Positions 43,846 through 58,107 are shown, counted from the stretch's first letter. The stretch is DNA of 64,000 nt from Megalobrama amblycephala (GCF_018812025.1 NC_063057.1:15989963-16053962), one strand, 5' to 3'. Notes: generated by a model from the sequence alone, not told the origin. Translations and numbers: made by a program.

Positions 43846-46235
43846 TTTTAGAGTCATGGATGTCATGATGTTTTGGATGTTATAGCCTACTACCCCTTGC
43901 CATGTCTTACAAATGCCAGATTATCTGATATTATAAAGACTTAAGGGGTCATCAGGGGCCCTCTTGGTGATGTAATTTCCTGTTTCATGATTTATAGTCA
44001 CATAAGAACAAAACATCTTCTTGGATTTTTGTTGAACCACGCTGTCTATTCCAAAACTTTATAATATTTGAAAAACAAATGGCTTCACTGCTTACTCTTT
44101 AAAAGACATTATAAAATGAATAATAATTTTGCCAAAATTTCGCTTTTTAATAAATAAATTTCAGCCTTGTAATTGGGCTTTTTTTATTCTTTACAACAAC
44201 CTTTGGTTAAACCAGACATTTTAGCCTTATTTGTTTAATAATTTTGCAAAAACATTAGTAGTCAATAATTTTATCCCTTAAAACTCATCTTTGATCACAA
44301 AAGTGACATATTTACATTTTTTCCTGTGAAAAAAAATCTTTATGCCTTAAAATAGCCTGAATGTAACAACACCCTTGCTTCATTTAATATATGCGGATCT
44401 ATGCAAATACTACTTAGCCCTGTCTCCACTCACTCGCACAAGCTCAGAGATCAACATGGTCAACTTACTGAGGTAAACGCTGCACAATGCTTTAGCTTTT
44501 TGCTTGAATACATTATCAAACAGCTGCTAATAATGTGTTGCAAATGTTACAAACCATGTTTCCGTTCATCACCAGACAGCTGCCTTCAAAAAATCAGTAT
44601 CCAGAAACGCTTTGAACAACTCAGAACGTCAGTGGAGAAAGGCATATAGTTCATCAACATCGTAAAATACCCGCTATATTGCTAAATCTACCCAATTTTT
44701 CATATCAACCAGAATAACCTTCTCTTGAGGCTCCCCTGCTTCAGAGCAGTCACTGTTAATGATATGCTAAAGCCTGCCGGCACGTTGACGTAATCGTTTA
44801 CAATATAGTTTGTGACATCACAAACACCAGCGATTTCATGAAACTGTTATTGGATCACTGTAGTTTTAAAAAGAAAATACTCAGCAATGGTGTTGACTTA
44901 TGCATTTGCACATGGTTTGTCTTAAAGCATAAGATTTTGACAAAAGGGGTCTTTAAATAAACTTTTTAAAATACATTTTCAGCCTCGTAATTAGGCTTTT
45001 TTATTATTTATGACAACTTTCGAATGGTTATACCAGACATTTTAGCTTTATTTCTTTATTTATTGGTTTATTCAATGTATGCAATATTTGAATTTTATTA
45101 AATGTTTTATGTATTTTTAAATAAATGCATAGATAATTATATGTAAACTATACACGTAATATATGTATAGTAATGCTTACAGTATGGTGAGATTAATAAC
45201 ATTCTTACAAAATACATAATTTTGCATAGCATTGTGTCTTCTGTAGTATATAAGTAGCACGGTATGCATTTCTGAGAAACATTTCCATGTGTTTTATTCT
45301 CGAAACAATGCCTACAGCGCTCATGGCTTATGTACAAATCTCAAGAGGATTATTTTCCTTGTTTAACATCTCACACATGGCATAACAGCTGACTGCATAA
45401 TGCATTCATATCCCAGCAATTGTTTATCACTTTATTTAGCATTCAGTGTATCTGTACTGTATGTTAGCGAAGTTCTGGTTTGTAGTGTATTGGCCTGCTT
45501 TGTAATGGCTGCTTTTGAAAACCATTTGTTTTGGCTCTGATAAGGATTATCTATTTTTGTAAGTCAAGTCAAATCACAAAATAGATTACAACTAACCCTG
45601 CAAGAGAAACATAGCATTTTTCCTATTTTTTAAATACAAACATACACACACCCACTGTCTCCCCACATCTTCTAATCAGATTGCCTCCACACAGTCTCAC
45701 ACAGACACACAATCCCCCTTTACCAGAGCTTTATATGTCATTGAAACTGACATCTGTGTGCAAACACTGTGTGGCCTGAAACGCTACACTGCCAAACACA
45801 GGGGTGAGCTCATTTCCACGGTAATGCACAGAGTCAGATGACTGGGGTATGCCAGGCTAAATCTAAAGCTCAGACACAATTCTTTGTTCTTGCATTTATT
45901 CACTGCAGCTGTTAGTCTGGCTTTAAGGCTATAGGACGTAATTGAGCAGCATAATGTTGGACAAGCTGGGGGCCAGAAAAGAATGTAGCACTGACATACT
46001 TTCTGTTGTGCTGTACATAAAAAAATACAGTGGCGGTATCAGATATTAATACCAGAGCTTTTTAATACAGTACAATGACAGGATATTTGATAGATTTACT
46101 TCATACTATAAATTACTACAAAAGAATGCCTACAAGGTACACTTACTTCTTAAACTTACCTTTAACAAGCATCACAATAAACTGAAAATTGCAGTACGTG
46201 TAGTAATAATTTACTGCATTTTATTGAATTGACTC
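43044..46235. other. Intergenic, no gene seen
   Basis: Includes a (TA)n array at 43,781-43,842 and a diverged member of the 355 bp repeat family at about 44,265-44,455. No supported coding region. Confidence 0.5.
43781..43842. repeat. (TA)n microsatellite
   Basis: About 62 bases of alternating TA. Confidence 0.95.
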
Positions 46236-46385
46236 TTAAAGTCACCATGAAATGGAAGTGTTATAGTCTTTTCTCTCCTATTGTTACATATATCCAAGTG
46301 AAATGGCTTCTTGAACAAGAAAAAAACAAAAACATTTTTGTTTGAGAAGCAGTTTCAAAGCACTTCCAATTCATGCTGACTTTAA
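46236..46385. mobile_element. 150 bp TTAA fold-back MITE
   Basis: TTAA at both ends; inverted arms AGTCACCATGAAATGGAAGT and ACTTCCAATTCATGCTGACT. Confidence 0.75.
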
Positions 46386-48089
46386 CTGATCATTGGGTAG
46401 TTTATAATAAGCAAAAAGTATATTTATTCTGCAGTCAAAGATATTCAACACAAATTTCAGATGAGGTAACACTGCATGTCTAACATTATCCATATACTAT
46501 TTTATGTCGCAGGCTACTCTTTAAAAGTTTTTTGGCTTGGCAGGAGAGGCAATTGTACATTATTTATCTTCTCAACAAGCATGCATGCACAACAAATGGC
46601 AATATAATGTTTTAATAGGCTATTTCTTTTGGAGATTATTTTAATGTATCTCACAAAAATGTAACTACTTTGTCAAAAGGACAGCTTTTAGCTTAGCTTT
46701 ACTTATTCTCCAAAATAGGCTGTGTCTGAAAGCTTAGGCAGTTGACTTGTTGCTTCACTGCTTTATTAGGCAATGACATCGCAGGCAGTGTTTTCGCACA
46801 AAGGCACCTCAAGAAATGGATTTAGGTTAGACTTCTGAGGTGGTGTAATGGTTTAATGATCTACAACAAAATAAAGCAAGCTTTGGTGATAACTAAGAGA
46901 ATTTTCAATTACTTCAATACTAGTTTCTCTCAAGAAATAACATCAAAAGTGGAAAAAGTTACTCAACAACTGCAAACTTTCAGATTCCATGCACAAATGC
47001 ATGTTTGTGCAATATCAGGCAGCGAAGGATACAAAAATCAATCAGATGAAGGTTATCTTGACAGGAAGTGAAGCTAACACTGGATTTGGACATGCCTTGA
47101 TGCCTTCCCGTCTTTGAATGAATCCTCTGAAGGCAGCATTTTTCAGCTTTTGGACGCAGCCATAGTATCCTATATGTGGTTTAGCTATCCATTTTTTGAG
47201 TAGCAACATTTTTCAGACATTTCATGACCTTAAAAAGTTCCAACATCCCAGCAATGACAGCAAAATTCACTTACATTCAGAAGAGTCCTGCTCCACCCAA
47301 TCAACTTCTATTGAGATGAACAGAAATTCTAACAGGTGGCCTTCTCCAGATAATTCCTCCAGATAAACCTGGGAAAAAATGCAAGATGATTGGAACCAGT
47401 ATTCTCTTAAAACAAGTTAGTGGCATTTCTGAAAATTAAACATCAGCTAAACAGAACATTTTGCATTGATCCCAATAAGACAGTCTAAGCAAGACTTCTT
47501 CAGAAGGTCACTTGAGGATGCTATAGACTGTGATCCAGACAACAGACAAGAGACTGTAACCTTTATCACTAGTCTTTATGCTTCATTCATGAATAGAACC
47601 ATTAAGCCATACAAACACAGGATCAGGAAACGATAAGAGAGGTATCCGGATTTTAAGGTGTGGAGCTATGATAATTTGTTCAGATAAAGGCTCCCTCGTG
47701 AATTTACTGTACACAGTTGACTAGAGATGGATGATGCACAGGTTTAACTGCTCTTCCTGACCCCTTCATTTTACTATTGTACATTTATCTACATATAATT
47801 GACTGCTGAGCTCAAGTCTCTGACCTCTGGCACCTTCACTAGGAAGTGCTCAGACTGCTTCCTTTACAGCCTTCAGCACTTCCACATATTCAATTTCAAA
47901 CATTCAAGTCGAAATTTATGTATTAATGTTTATTGAAACAGGATGTTTGGGTAAGGTACATGGAAGCTCCTTTTTTAGGTAACCAATAGGCTTTAGTTTA
48001 TTTGTATTTTCATTTCCAACCTGAGGCAATTGGTATTAGGGGGAGGGACGTTCTCATTCTGAATAGAATTTGATTGGACAAAAGTTTAC
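46386..48089. other. Intergenic with one likely MITE, no gene seen
   Basis: A candidate element at 46,728-47,161 has imperfect inverted ends (GGCTGTGTCTGAAAGCTT and AGCTTTTGGACGCAGCC). The rest shows nothing recognisable. Confidence 0.45.
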
Positions 48090-49375
48090 ACAATTGTTAC
48101 TTTATATATCACAACTGCAACTTTGTTTCTTTTAACTGGTACTCACAGCGACTTTACATTTTGAAAAATGCGACTTGTTTCGTATATCCTACAAAGGGAC
48201 TTTTATATCCCGCAAATGCAACTTTGTTTTTAGTAATACTGACTTCATATCTCACTATTGGGACAATCACAATTGTGACTTTGTTTCTCATAATTGACCC
48301 TTCGCTGGGAGTTTGACTGACAGGCGATCTAACCAATCATAACAACGTCGAACCCACCGTTTTGTCCAACAAAGCAGTCAGGGGAGTTAGTAGATTAACC
48401 CCTGTGGACTTGAACTTGAAAAAATGATGTGTACTGACATCTTTCTGCGGTTGAAACAACATTCCTTCTAATGTTCATTCATGTTTATTTGATGCTATAA
48501 ATGAACTAGTAGGAAGAGATGATTGGTTCACAAGCCGCTTGAACTGAGGCACAACAAGCGATCTGTCACGAGATACTAAAGAGCCACAAAATGGTATTTA
48601 TTGTTTAAATTTCTTTAAAAATTACAAAATTTGAGATTTTGTTTCATATAAAAAATAACCTGCCTAATCTTGTCTGTCGATGCACTGTCAGTGTCCTCTT
48701 TGCTCCGCAATGTATTTTTCACTGCTTGACAAGGTTGCCAGGTTTTCACAACAAAACCTGCCCAATTGCTCCTCAAAACTAGCCCAATCACATTTCAGGG
48801 GGGTTCCACGGTATAAATCATGTTCCGGGGGCATTTTTGGAGGGGCACCCCTGGTAAAATTCGCATTCCAGGGGCTAAATATCACGTTATTTCGGGTTGA
48901 TTCAACCCGCGGACATGAAAAACCACACGCGGCATCAGTGTACAAGTGTAAAACCGCAGACTTGGCAACACTGCTCCATGAGAACATGACGTGGCATGAG
49001 AGTGGCATGGCTTGTCAGACATAGCAACAGTAACAAAAAGGGGCGGGTCTTTGCGAACGGTCAATTGCGACTTTACAGCTTATCTCATTCTCACTATGTG
49101 CCTTTTTGTGACTTTAAATTTCACAAAAGCAACTTTGTATCTTATAATTGTGACTTTTAATCTCACAATTGTGACAATATATCACAATTAAGAGGTTGTT
49201 TCACGTCAAATTTGCAACTGCAGTTCTCATAACGTGACTTTACATCTCACAAATGCAACTTTATTTCTTCTCATAATTGGAACTTTCTCACAAAGTGACT
49301 TTACATCTCACAATTTTGACTATGTATCACAATTGCAACTTTGTTTTTCATAACTGTGACTCTGTGGACTTTCAT
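48090..49375 (+). repeat. Degenerate minisatellite interrupted by a MITE
   Basis: Irregular repeats of the theme CTCACAATTGCGACTTT run from 48,090 to about 48,290 and resume at about 49,062-49,375. Between them is a segment with inverted ends (TTGACCCTTCGC and GCGAACGGTCAA, about 48,294-49,063), so an element has landed inside the array. Confidence 0.6.
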
Positions 49376-49819
49376 AATAGCCAGACCTTCAGACTGAAGG
49401 CAGAAGGTCTGGACTCTATCGCAGCTTTCATTGGCCAAGGTCAGCCCAAAGAGGACTTTTGACTGACATGTAACGCAACCAATCACAGTTCGTTTTGTTT
49501 AGCGTCATGTTTAAAGGCGTTAAATATAAAGTCGATGTCCCTACAAAAACTTACCAGTGTGCATCTAATAAATTATTTATCACATCCTGCGTTTAGGTGA
49601 TCCTGGTAAGTGCTCATTATTACAGTTGTAAACATGACGGCATTCCTTTTCCACAAGGAGGTTTGGCATTAAGACATTTGTTTCAAGGCAGACTGTTAAA
49701 GAACGCAACACACACTTCTCCCGGACATCCTGTAGAGTTCAACCAACTAGATGACAACTTCGAAAATCCATATGCATCAGACGTTCAGCCAACGGTCCGT
49801 GAGCGTGAGGCTGAGACTA

Positions 49820-50197
49820 GAGCTGCGTCCCAAATCGCGTACTGCTGAGTGGGTACTACATTTGAATTTAAATTTACTTCACTACCGTTGAAAAAGCACA
49901 TTCTATATAGTACGAAGGCGTGTGTGGTATGAATGAATTCGGACGTACTACATCCGCCATGTTGTTACTGTCACATGACCTACCAGCCTCAGTTACGTCC
50001 CTCTCCCGTGGCCTCATGGGATATTAAAGTGTCCATCATATGCGCACTTAAGAACCTCATCGGAAGTAGTAAGTTATCCAGGTACTTTTCGCCTACTGTT
50101 TTTCGAATACTATGAATTCAGACATACTACTCTGTTCGCTTACTGTTTTTGCTTACAATATAGTAGAGAAGTAGCTATTTGATTTCGGATGCAGCTT
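49820..50197. mobile_element. Short MITE with AGCTGCGTCC ends
   Basis: The left end GAGCTGCGTCCCAAATCGCG and right end TGATTTCGGATGCAGCTTC are inverted, with TAGTA-rich subterminal repeats. Confidence 0.65.
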
Positions 50198-52440
50198 CAG
50201 GTTTTCATGAGATGGCACATTCACCATTTCCTTACACGGAGCTACAATTTTGAGCTAACTTAAGGAAAACACTAGTGACAAGTAGAAATGATCAGTGTGC
50301 CAATTATCACGATGCCACAGCTTGCTAACATTATTCGCATCTGAATGCATGAGAAAAATATTTGCATTTCATGTCATAACATAACTCAAGAACAGCATCA
50401 GAAAAACACCATTCCTGTGTCAGCCTTCCTGTACAGATATTCATTTACTGAAACCAAAAGAGGAGCAGATACTCAGACCAACCCATCAAGAGCCCACAGG
50501 GTATATATGCCACACCATCCAAAACCTGTCTCCATGGTAACAACAGCCGAGGAGCCCGCCACAGCATTTACAGCAACCCTCAAGTATATATTTCCTCTAG
50601 AGTTCAGGAGAAAGCTGGTGACCACCCCTATAATTCAATGAAGTAGCATACGACACATCATTTGTTGAAGAGCTCCTTTAACGCTTTGCCTTCAGCCTCT
50701 TTTAAATCTAGCTCAAACATGCTGTAAGCCCATGGAGGCATTTTTATCTGTGGAGGAGATGCTTTTACGGGCACTGATGCGTTTTTTGGCACCACACATG
50801 AATTTTCTGAGCCACTGGACCGCACACACATCATTTTATGAGTATGAATTCAACCGTCCCAACTGAAGGCTGCGATTACAATACCCTGCACATTTCTGAG
50901 AAACACCAGAACACAAAAGTACACTAAGCTGAATTTCAAACGCTTCCCTGGAATTAGGGAACTCAGAGGACTGAGGGCCCGTGAGCGCGCGCACGCGTGT
51001 CAGATAGTTGTGTTTGTGCATGTTTAGTGAAAATAACAGCCAGTTATTGAGAAAAACACAACATTTGGGATCGCAGTGGATTTTTATGGATGTTCCTCAT
51101 TGGAAAAAGATGAATATTCATCATAGCCACAAAAAGGTCTTCTGTGATTTCATAAACATGACGTTATTGGATCACCTCAGGGACAATGGGGCTGTTGATG
51201 GCCATTTATATTTAACCAGGTAAGTCAATAATACATCAATGTAAACTTTCACGCTCAAATTCTAGGAAAGCATTCAAAGTCTCATAACATGGCCGTAACA
51301 CCTGGGAGACAAAGCAGAAAACTAAGGGAGAGGGAGCGGATGAGCGCGTAAACAGCAGAGAAACTTACACGCGCAAATGTTTACGAATGATGGCACACAC
51401 AAACACTTTCTGATTAATAAGTGAGAGATTAGGAAATGACCTATGTCATATTACAGACACCTGCTCTGTAAATATTGATTACGCTTTGAGCAAACAGCAC
51501 TTGAATAAAAACAGCAAGTGACAGATGGAAAGAAAAACAATAAAGCAGACCAGATCTTGTAGAGTTTGTTGCATTTCAAACATTGTTACATCAAATGCTA
51601 TATTTTATATAAAATATTTTTAAACTTTAATATGTCCAATTCGTGTCTAGGCCTGTGGCCTAATTATTAGGCATGCAGTTTTTATGGCCTCTTATTACCC
51701 GACTACATGATTTAGTAGTTTTGGAAATTAATTTGTCACACTACAAAAATATATGTGGACTGAATAAAAATGTGTTTTAAAAATAAGAAAAAGAAATGGT
51801 AGCAATTAACGTTATGCTATGTAACGTTAGGCTATTGGATAATCATCCACGGCTAGCTGTGCATTAGCCTAAGTAAGGGATAATCCAAGGCTACCTGTGC
51901 ATTTAACGATTTTAATGCACGACATGGAGGCATTCAAATCGTTTAATGTACAACTAGCCGTGGATTATCCCGCTTATATGGTTATTTGCCAGCACTGACA
52001 ACTTAAAGCTGTTATTATATAATATTTGGCCGGAAATGGTAAAAAATGGCGGTTATTCTCGTCAGTTATGGCTTGTTAGATCGAGCATTCTGCCTGCTTT
52101 GAATCAGACATAGATAAAGTAGTGTGTAAGGTAACATTTACTTGAATGAATTAATGAATTATAGCATTTATTTGAATTCATTATCGGTCGAGAGAGAGAT
52201 GTGTGTGAATTACCTGTGTCTGTTCAGTGTCTCTCTATTAACAACGAAGCTCTGAGTTTAACTACTTCAAAAGCGATGTTATACCTTCGTTGCTAAGAAA
52301 TATAAGTAACAAAGCTATTTTATTAAAGTCGCGGGGCAGTTTAATACGTTTCTGTGCTCTAGTCTAAAATGTTTCTGATCTCCGTCAATGCAAGTACAGC
52401 GCGAGAGACGTATGTGCGTGTGCTTCAATGAAAGCAGCGC
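50198..52440. other. Intergenic, no gene seen
   Basis: The only clear structure is a palindromic MITE at 51,877-51,971 (GGGATAATCC ends with GGCTA/TAGCC inside), with a partial extra copy of its arm at about 51,838-51,866. Confidence 0.5.
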
Positions 52441-52785
52441 TTTAAAGGGATAGTTCACCCAAAAATGAAAATTATCTCATTATTTACTCACCCTCAAGCC
52501 ATTCATAGGTGTATATGACTTTCTTCTTTCAGACGAACACAATCGGAGATACATTTAATATTCTTGTTCTCCAAAGATTTATAATGATAGTGATCGGGGG
52601 TGGGGCCTGTTTTGAAGCCAAAAATAAATGCATCCATCCACCATAACTAATCCATAAGGCTCCAGGGAGTTAAAGGGTTAGTTCACCCAAAAATGAAAAT
52701 AATTTCATTAACTACTCACCCTCATGTCGTTCTACACCCTTAAAACCTTCGTTCATCTCCAGAACACAAATTAAGATATTTTTGA

Positions 52786-54162
52786 TTAAAGGGATAATTC
52801 ACCCAAAAATGAAAATTTGATGTTTATCTGCTTTAGCCTGGTAATACCAGACTCTGCTACTTCACTTTGCTTCGTAGACAGAGTCTGGAATGGCATAATA
52901 GAGAAGTGTTTTCTCTCTCGCTAGGGGACGCTTGTCTGAAGTTTAAAATCATTGGTTACCCGTAAGCCAATCAGATACGTTTAGTCATGACGTATGTTAT
53001 CCGCCTGTACAGCCGCATCAAAGCACAGACATCATGCATCGAACTCAAATCTATGATTGAACTTCCACTGTAAACCTGTTGTAAACACATGATGATGCGA
53101 GCGAAATACCGGAGTGAACATGGCTGTAAACGACTTTTGCAGATTATGCGAAGTTAATGCATCCCGAAGTTTGCATCCCGTGTCTCGTTTCCCATTTCCG
53201 CGGTCGTTTCGGTTTTCGATTTCTCTAACCTACAATGTAAAACTCGGCGCTTAGCATCTACGTCACGGCTCTCAGCCCGCCCTCTGTTCGTTGATTGGCC
53301 CGGCTGTTTCCAGACCGGTGGCAAACACAAAGCTCTGACGCTGTATCAGACTGAGTACAGAAGCGAAATGAAATTGAGCGGAAGTAGGAAGTCTGACGTA
53401 GTCAGGCTATATCTGCTTACCCCCAGGGCATCCAAGATGTAGGTGACTTTGTTTCTTCAGTAGAACACAAATGATGATTTTTAACTCTAACTGTTAAGGT
53501 CTGTCAGTCGTATAATGCATGTCAATGGGAACAACATCTATAAGAGTAAAAAAAAAAACATGCACAGACAAATCCAAATTAAACCCTGCGGCTCGTGACG
53601 ACACATTGATGTCCTAAGACACGAAACGATCAGTTTGTGCAAGAAACCAAACAGTATTTATATCATTTTTTACCTCTAAAACACCACAATGTCCAACTGC
53701 CATCCACATCCGGTTAGTGAGGTCTGAACGCGCTCTGATGACGGAAGTGATGTCTCGCACTCATTGAAGCAAAGCGCGAGAGATCAGTTCTGTCATCAGA
53801 ACGTGTTTTCTGACCTCACTAACCGGATGCTGAACGCAGTTGGACATAGTGGTGTTTTAGAGGTAAAAAATTATATAAATACTGTTCGGTTTCTCGCACA
53901 AACCGATTGTTTCGTGTCTTAGGACATCAATGTGTCGTCACGAGCCGCAGGGTTTAATTTGAATTTGTCTGTGCATGTTTTTTTGACTCTTATAGATGGT
54001 GTTACCGTTTCAATGCATTATAAAACTGACAGACGGCAACGGTTGGAGTTAAAAATCATCATTTGTGTTCTACTGAAGAAACAAAGTCACCTACATCTTG
54101 GATGCGCTGGGGGTAAGCAGATAAACATCAAATTTTCATTTTTGGGTGAACTGTCCCTTTAA
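52786..54162. mobile_element. Nested MITE, level 3
   Basis: TTAA at 52,786-52,789 and 54,159-54,162; ends AGGGATAATTCACCC and GGGTGAACTGTCCCT. The inverted arms meet near 53,760. Split by level 4 in its left arm. Confidence 0.82.
52834..53409. mobile_element. Nested MITE, level 4 (hAT- or Mutator-like)
   Basis: Ends TAGCCTG and CAGGCTA, flanked by the direct repeat TATCTGCTT (52,825-52,833 and 53,410-53,418). Removing it restores the level 3 arm exactly. An 8-9 base target duplication separates it from the TTAA families around it. Confidence 0.8.
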
Positions 54163-54954
54163 ATCCGATGGCTCAGCGAGGCTTGCATAGCCAGAAATGA
54201 CATTTCCTCTCTCAAGATCCATAAAGGTACTAAAAACATATTTAAATCAGTTCATGTGAGTAAAGTGGTTCAATATTAATATTATAAAGTGATAAGATTT
54301 GTGCGCCAAAAAAAAAAAAAAACTTTTTAACAATATCTGTGATGGCCGATTTCAAAATGGAGCTTTATGAATCTTTTGATTTGAATCAGTGATTCGGATC
54401 ACGTATCAAACCGCCAAACTGCTAAAATCATGTGACTTTGGTGCTCCGATTCACTGATTCGATTTGTAAAGCTCCGAAGCTTCATGAAGCAGTGTTATGA
54501 AATCAGCCAGCACTAGATATTGTTAAAAAGTCATTATTTTGTTTTTTTGGCGCACAAAAAATATTCTCGTCGCTTTATAATATTAATATTGAACCACTGT
54601 ACTCACATGAATTGATTTAAATATGTTTTTAATACCTTTATGGATCTTGAGAGAGGAAGTACCATTGCTGCCTATGCAAGCCTCGCTGAGCCATTGGATT
54701 TAATCAAAAATATCTTAATTTGTGTTCCGAAGATGAATGAAGGTCTTACGAGAGTAGAATGACATGAGGGTGAGTAATAAATGACATTATTTTCATTTTT
54801 GGGTGAACTAACCCTTAAATAAAGGCCTTCTGAAGTGAGGCGATGGGTTTTTATAAGAAAAAATATCCATATTTGAAACTTTATAATCTCAAATAACTAG
54901 CTTTCACCAGACGACCACATGCATACTGCGCAAGTCAACTTGCACTAAATGAGT

Positions 54955-56503
54955 AGGGGAAAGTGGGGTGAGTTGTGCCAGTTTTTACTCAAAGTGACTT
55001 TAAAGTGAGGCCATGGCAGTAATGCCTTCAACTTAAGAATGTACATATATTTCAGGATGTGGTGCATGCCTGAGAACAATAACTTTGGATCTGAAATAAA
55101 TTGTTTCAGAAATATAGCTTTTGGAAAAAAAGTGGTCTCGTGGCACAACTTGCCCCTGGTGCGGGGTAAGTTGTGCCTTTGGGGAGAATACGTAGGGGTA
55201 ATTTGTGCCAGTCATTTCTGAAGTAAAACAGAACATTTTAATGTTATGAACTGTAATGCTATATGAAATCAAGACAAATTCAATACAAAATTACTCATTT
55301 AAGGTTTATTTAGATATTGTCACCCTATTAAACTGTTGGAATAGGCTAAGTCATATTTTGTAGTTTTTGGGAAAACACAAAAAACTTAAATACACAATAT
55401 ATGATATTTGTGAATCAGTTTAGGCAAAAAGGCTTTGGCAATAGATGCCTGTTGACATACATAGAACGCTGTCTGTCAATTATAAGAATAACATAAGAAT
55501 ACGCCACGTTCCAAATTATTATGCAAGTGACATATCAGTAAGATTTCAGTAGAATAAACATTCAGATTTTAGTTTTTCTAAGAAAATGTTTGTTTGTTTA
55601 TTTATCCATGTCTTTTTTAGATAACTGTTATCAGTCTCAGACAAAATAATTTGCCAGGTCTATGGAAACCCTACTTAGAGGTTGTTCCACATTATTAAGC
55701 AAGTCACAGTTTTCATGCAAAATGGGGAGGAAGAAAGATCTTTCTGAAGATGAAAATACCTGTTTGCTGCTAAACACTGGCTTTTTTTTTTTTTATAGCT
55801 GCCCTTTTAATACAATAAATTTTTTTTGACAGGAACTTTCATTAATAAGCCTTTATCTGACTGAGTTCTGCTGTGCTCTAAATCACTCACAAATCTTATG
55901 ATAATTCGATAATCTCCATTCAGTTTTCACACAATATTAGTTGTTTTCATGCCTTTTGCACAACATTGGACCATTTCATGCTTTTCATGTCACATACTGT
56001 AGTTTAACTGCTAAAATGTAAGATTACAATGTACAATTACAAATTAATAATATGTTGAAAATAATCATACATGGGGGTGAGTTGTGCCACTGGCACAACT
56101 TAACCCAGGCCCTCTGGCACAAATCACCCCGGACCCACAAGTTTGAAAAACTAGCATGATCCAGCAGTTAAGAGCTAACATCATGCTAACTGTATAGACT
56201 CATTGTGTAGCCTGCTAAAGCACTAAAACTTGTGTGAAATGTTTTCAAACTTATCTATAATTGTTCAGACACTACAATCAAAAAACCTTGATCATAGAAA
56301 TTTTACTTTGAAAGGGAAAAAACAGTTTTTTTAGCTAAAATGTGCTTTCCTCTCATGCCATGTGTCTCTCTTCTTTGGAGGATGAATACAATGGATGGCT
56401 TTTCAAAATTATGTGGTCACATGACCAATTTCTTCTATGGTTTTCCAGAAACAATGGGTGGAACTACTTCCCCCCCTGGCACAAATCACCCCACTCTCCC
56501 CTA
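54955..56503. mobile_element. Second insertion into level 1, about 1.55 kb
   Basis: Inverted ends AGGGGAAAGTGGGGTGAGTT and its partner at about 56,478-56,503. The motif GGGGTGAGTTGTGCC or its complement recurs inside (about 55,161, 56,076 and 56,105). No coding region. Confidence 0.7.
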
Positions 56504-57190
56504 ACCCTTCATGCGATGTATAACGCAATATGTAGGAGTAGCGTAAGCTTAGATGCTTCTTGCAATTTAAACAAATAGGGCTGGGCAACAAACTGAAGTT
56601 CCTCTTCTCTTATATTGAAATCCTCTGACAGTTCTCTTTAAAATTTCTCATTTTAGACATCCAATTCGTGACCGGTGTTTTGTTTTGCTCTATCCTCTGC
56701 ACTTTCGCATTTGTCATTATGTCATTCATCAGGTCAAAGTTTATTGTTCCGCCGCAAATCGATGCATACAGCCACCTGCCGGAAGCTGTTATTTTACTTT
56801 ATAAAGTTTTAAATATGTATATTTTTCTTAAAAAAAACAATTGTTTCATTTCAGAAGGCCTTTATTAACACCCTGGAGCTGTGTGGATTATTTTTTCTTA
56901 TGGATGGATACATTTATTTTGGACTTCAAAACACACACACCTGTTCACTACCATTGTAAAGCTTGGAGGAGCAAGGATATTTTTAAAAATATCTCAGATT
57001 GTGTTCGTCTGAAAGAAGATAGTCATATACACCTAGGATGGCTTGAGGCTGAGTAAATCATGGGATAATTTTCATTATTGGGTGAACTATCACTTTAATG
57101 TACAACGTCTTGGTACCACCTGTGCATTACACTGTATAATAGAAATTTTAGATTAGAAAAATAGATTTAAAATGATATATATATATTTAT

Positions 57191-57285
<95 letters not shown>

Positions 57286-57286
57286 C
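57191..57286. repeat. (GATA)n microsatellite
   Basis: About 95 bases of perfect GATA/TAGA repeat. Confidence 0.95.
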
Positions 57287-58107
57287 TACAGATCTTTTAT
57301 GCATTATGCATTTATTATTTCTACATCCAGTTTACATATATCTTTATTTATATTGAACCTTTTTAAAGGTTATTTCAGTTGTATAATATATATTGTTAAA
57401 TTGTTGGAGATGAATCATTGTTTAACTTATGAAAGTGTTTATCTGTTGCAATTGCATAAAGCACCAAAACAAAAAACAGACATTCCCCTTCTTAAAAAAA
57501 AACACCAAAACATTCACCCCAACTTCCACGTGGGTGTTTAAAGTGTTATTACTGGGTGGAAGCAGTGGACAGAGCAACCTGTTACTGAATGAGAAATGAG
57601 AAGTACGTCACATGTACCAGCAAGCGGCTGGTAAATAGTTTGTACTAAAGATTGCATAAAGTTGCATAAACTCATCTCACCTCATCAAGGACAGATGTTA
57701 TCTGGGACAGGAAACACTGTTTACCAAAACATTATAAAACAGTGTTTTTCTCATGAATAAATGTATGAAATTACTGTACAACTGCCGCAAAATGTTGACT
57801 TCTAGGTTGCCAGCAAAGCAAGGCAATATTTGCATCCAAAAATACAATGCAAAAATTTCTGTACCATTTTGGAAGCATATTTTTAAAAGATGATAACTTT
57901 AATAGTAATAGGCATACATATAAAAACAGCATGACATGATCAATTTCATAATTTTTGTAGGGACTGTCATATTAGATGTATGATGGATTTTCAGTGTATT
58001 CCTTAACAAAATATAAATGTCACGCAAGGACGCTGTCTCTCTCTCTTCCTTTAGTGTCCACAGCTCAAGAGCAGTATGGTGAAGTCCAGAAAACAGGATT
58101 CATGACG
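57287..58107. other. Likely 3' UTR and downstream flank of cradd
   Basis: No frame with a known domain. A TTTATT (AATAAA on the - strand) at about 57,311 and others could end the cradd message, but none can be chosen with confidence. Confidence 0.35.

Larger units (their letters stand above)
52670..54818. mobile_element. Nested MITE, level 2
   Basis: TTAA at 52,670-52,673 and 54,815-54,818; ends AGGGTTAGTTCACCCAAAAA and complement. Long inverted arms are centred near 54,400. Split by level 3 at a TTAA in its left arm. Confidence 0.82.
52441..57098. mobile_element. Host MITE of a nested cluster (level 1)
   Basis: Arms of about 230 bases at 52,442-52,673 and 56,866-57,098 are inverted copies; both ends are TTAA (52,442-52,445; 57,095-57,098). 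The left arm is split by a level 2 element at a TTAA; the sequence resumes at 54,819 exactly where the right arm predicts (AAAGGCCTTCTGA). Confidence 0.82.

Noticed and set aside
47400..47700. Possible exon-like conserved stretch
   Set aside because: No open frame with splice borders or family resemblance could be supported.
48680..49024. 114-codon frame in the minisatellite-MITE region
   Set aside because: No recognisable domain, an overlapping frame on the other strand, and location inside a repeat with inverted ends.
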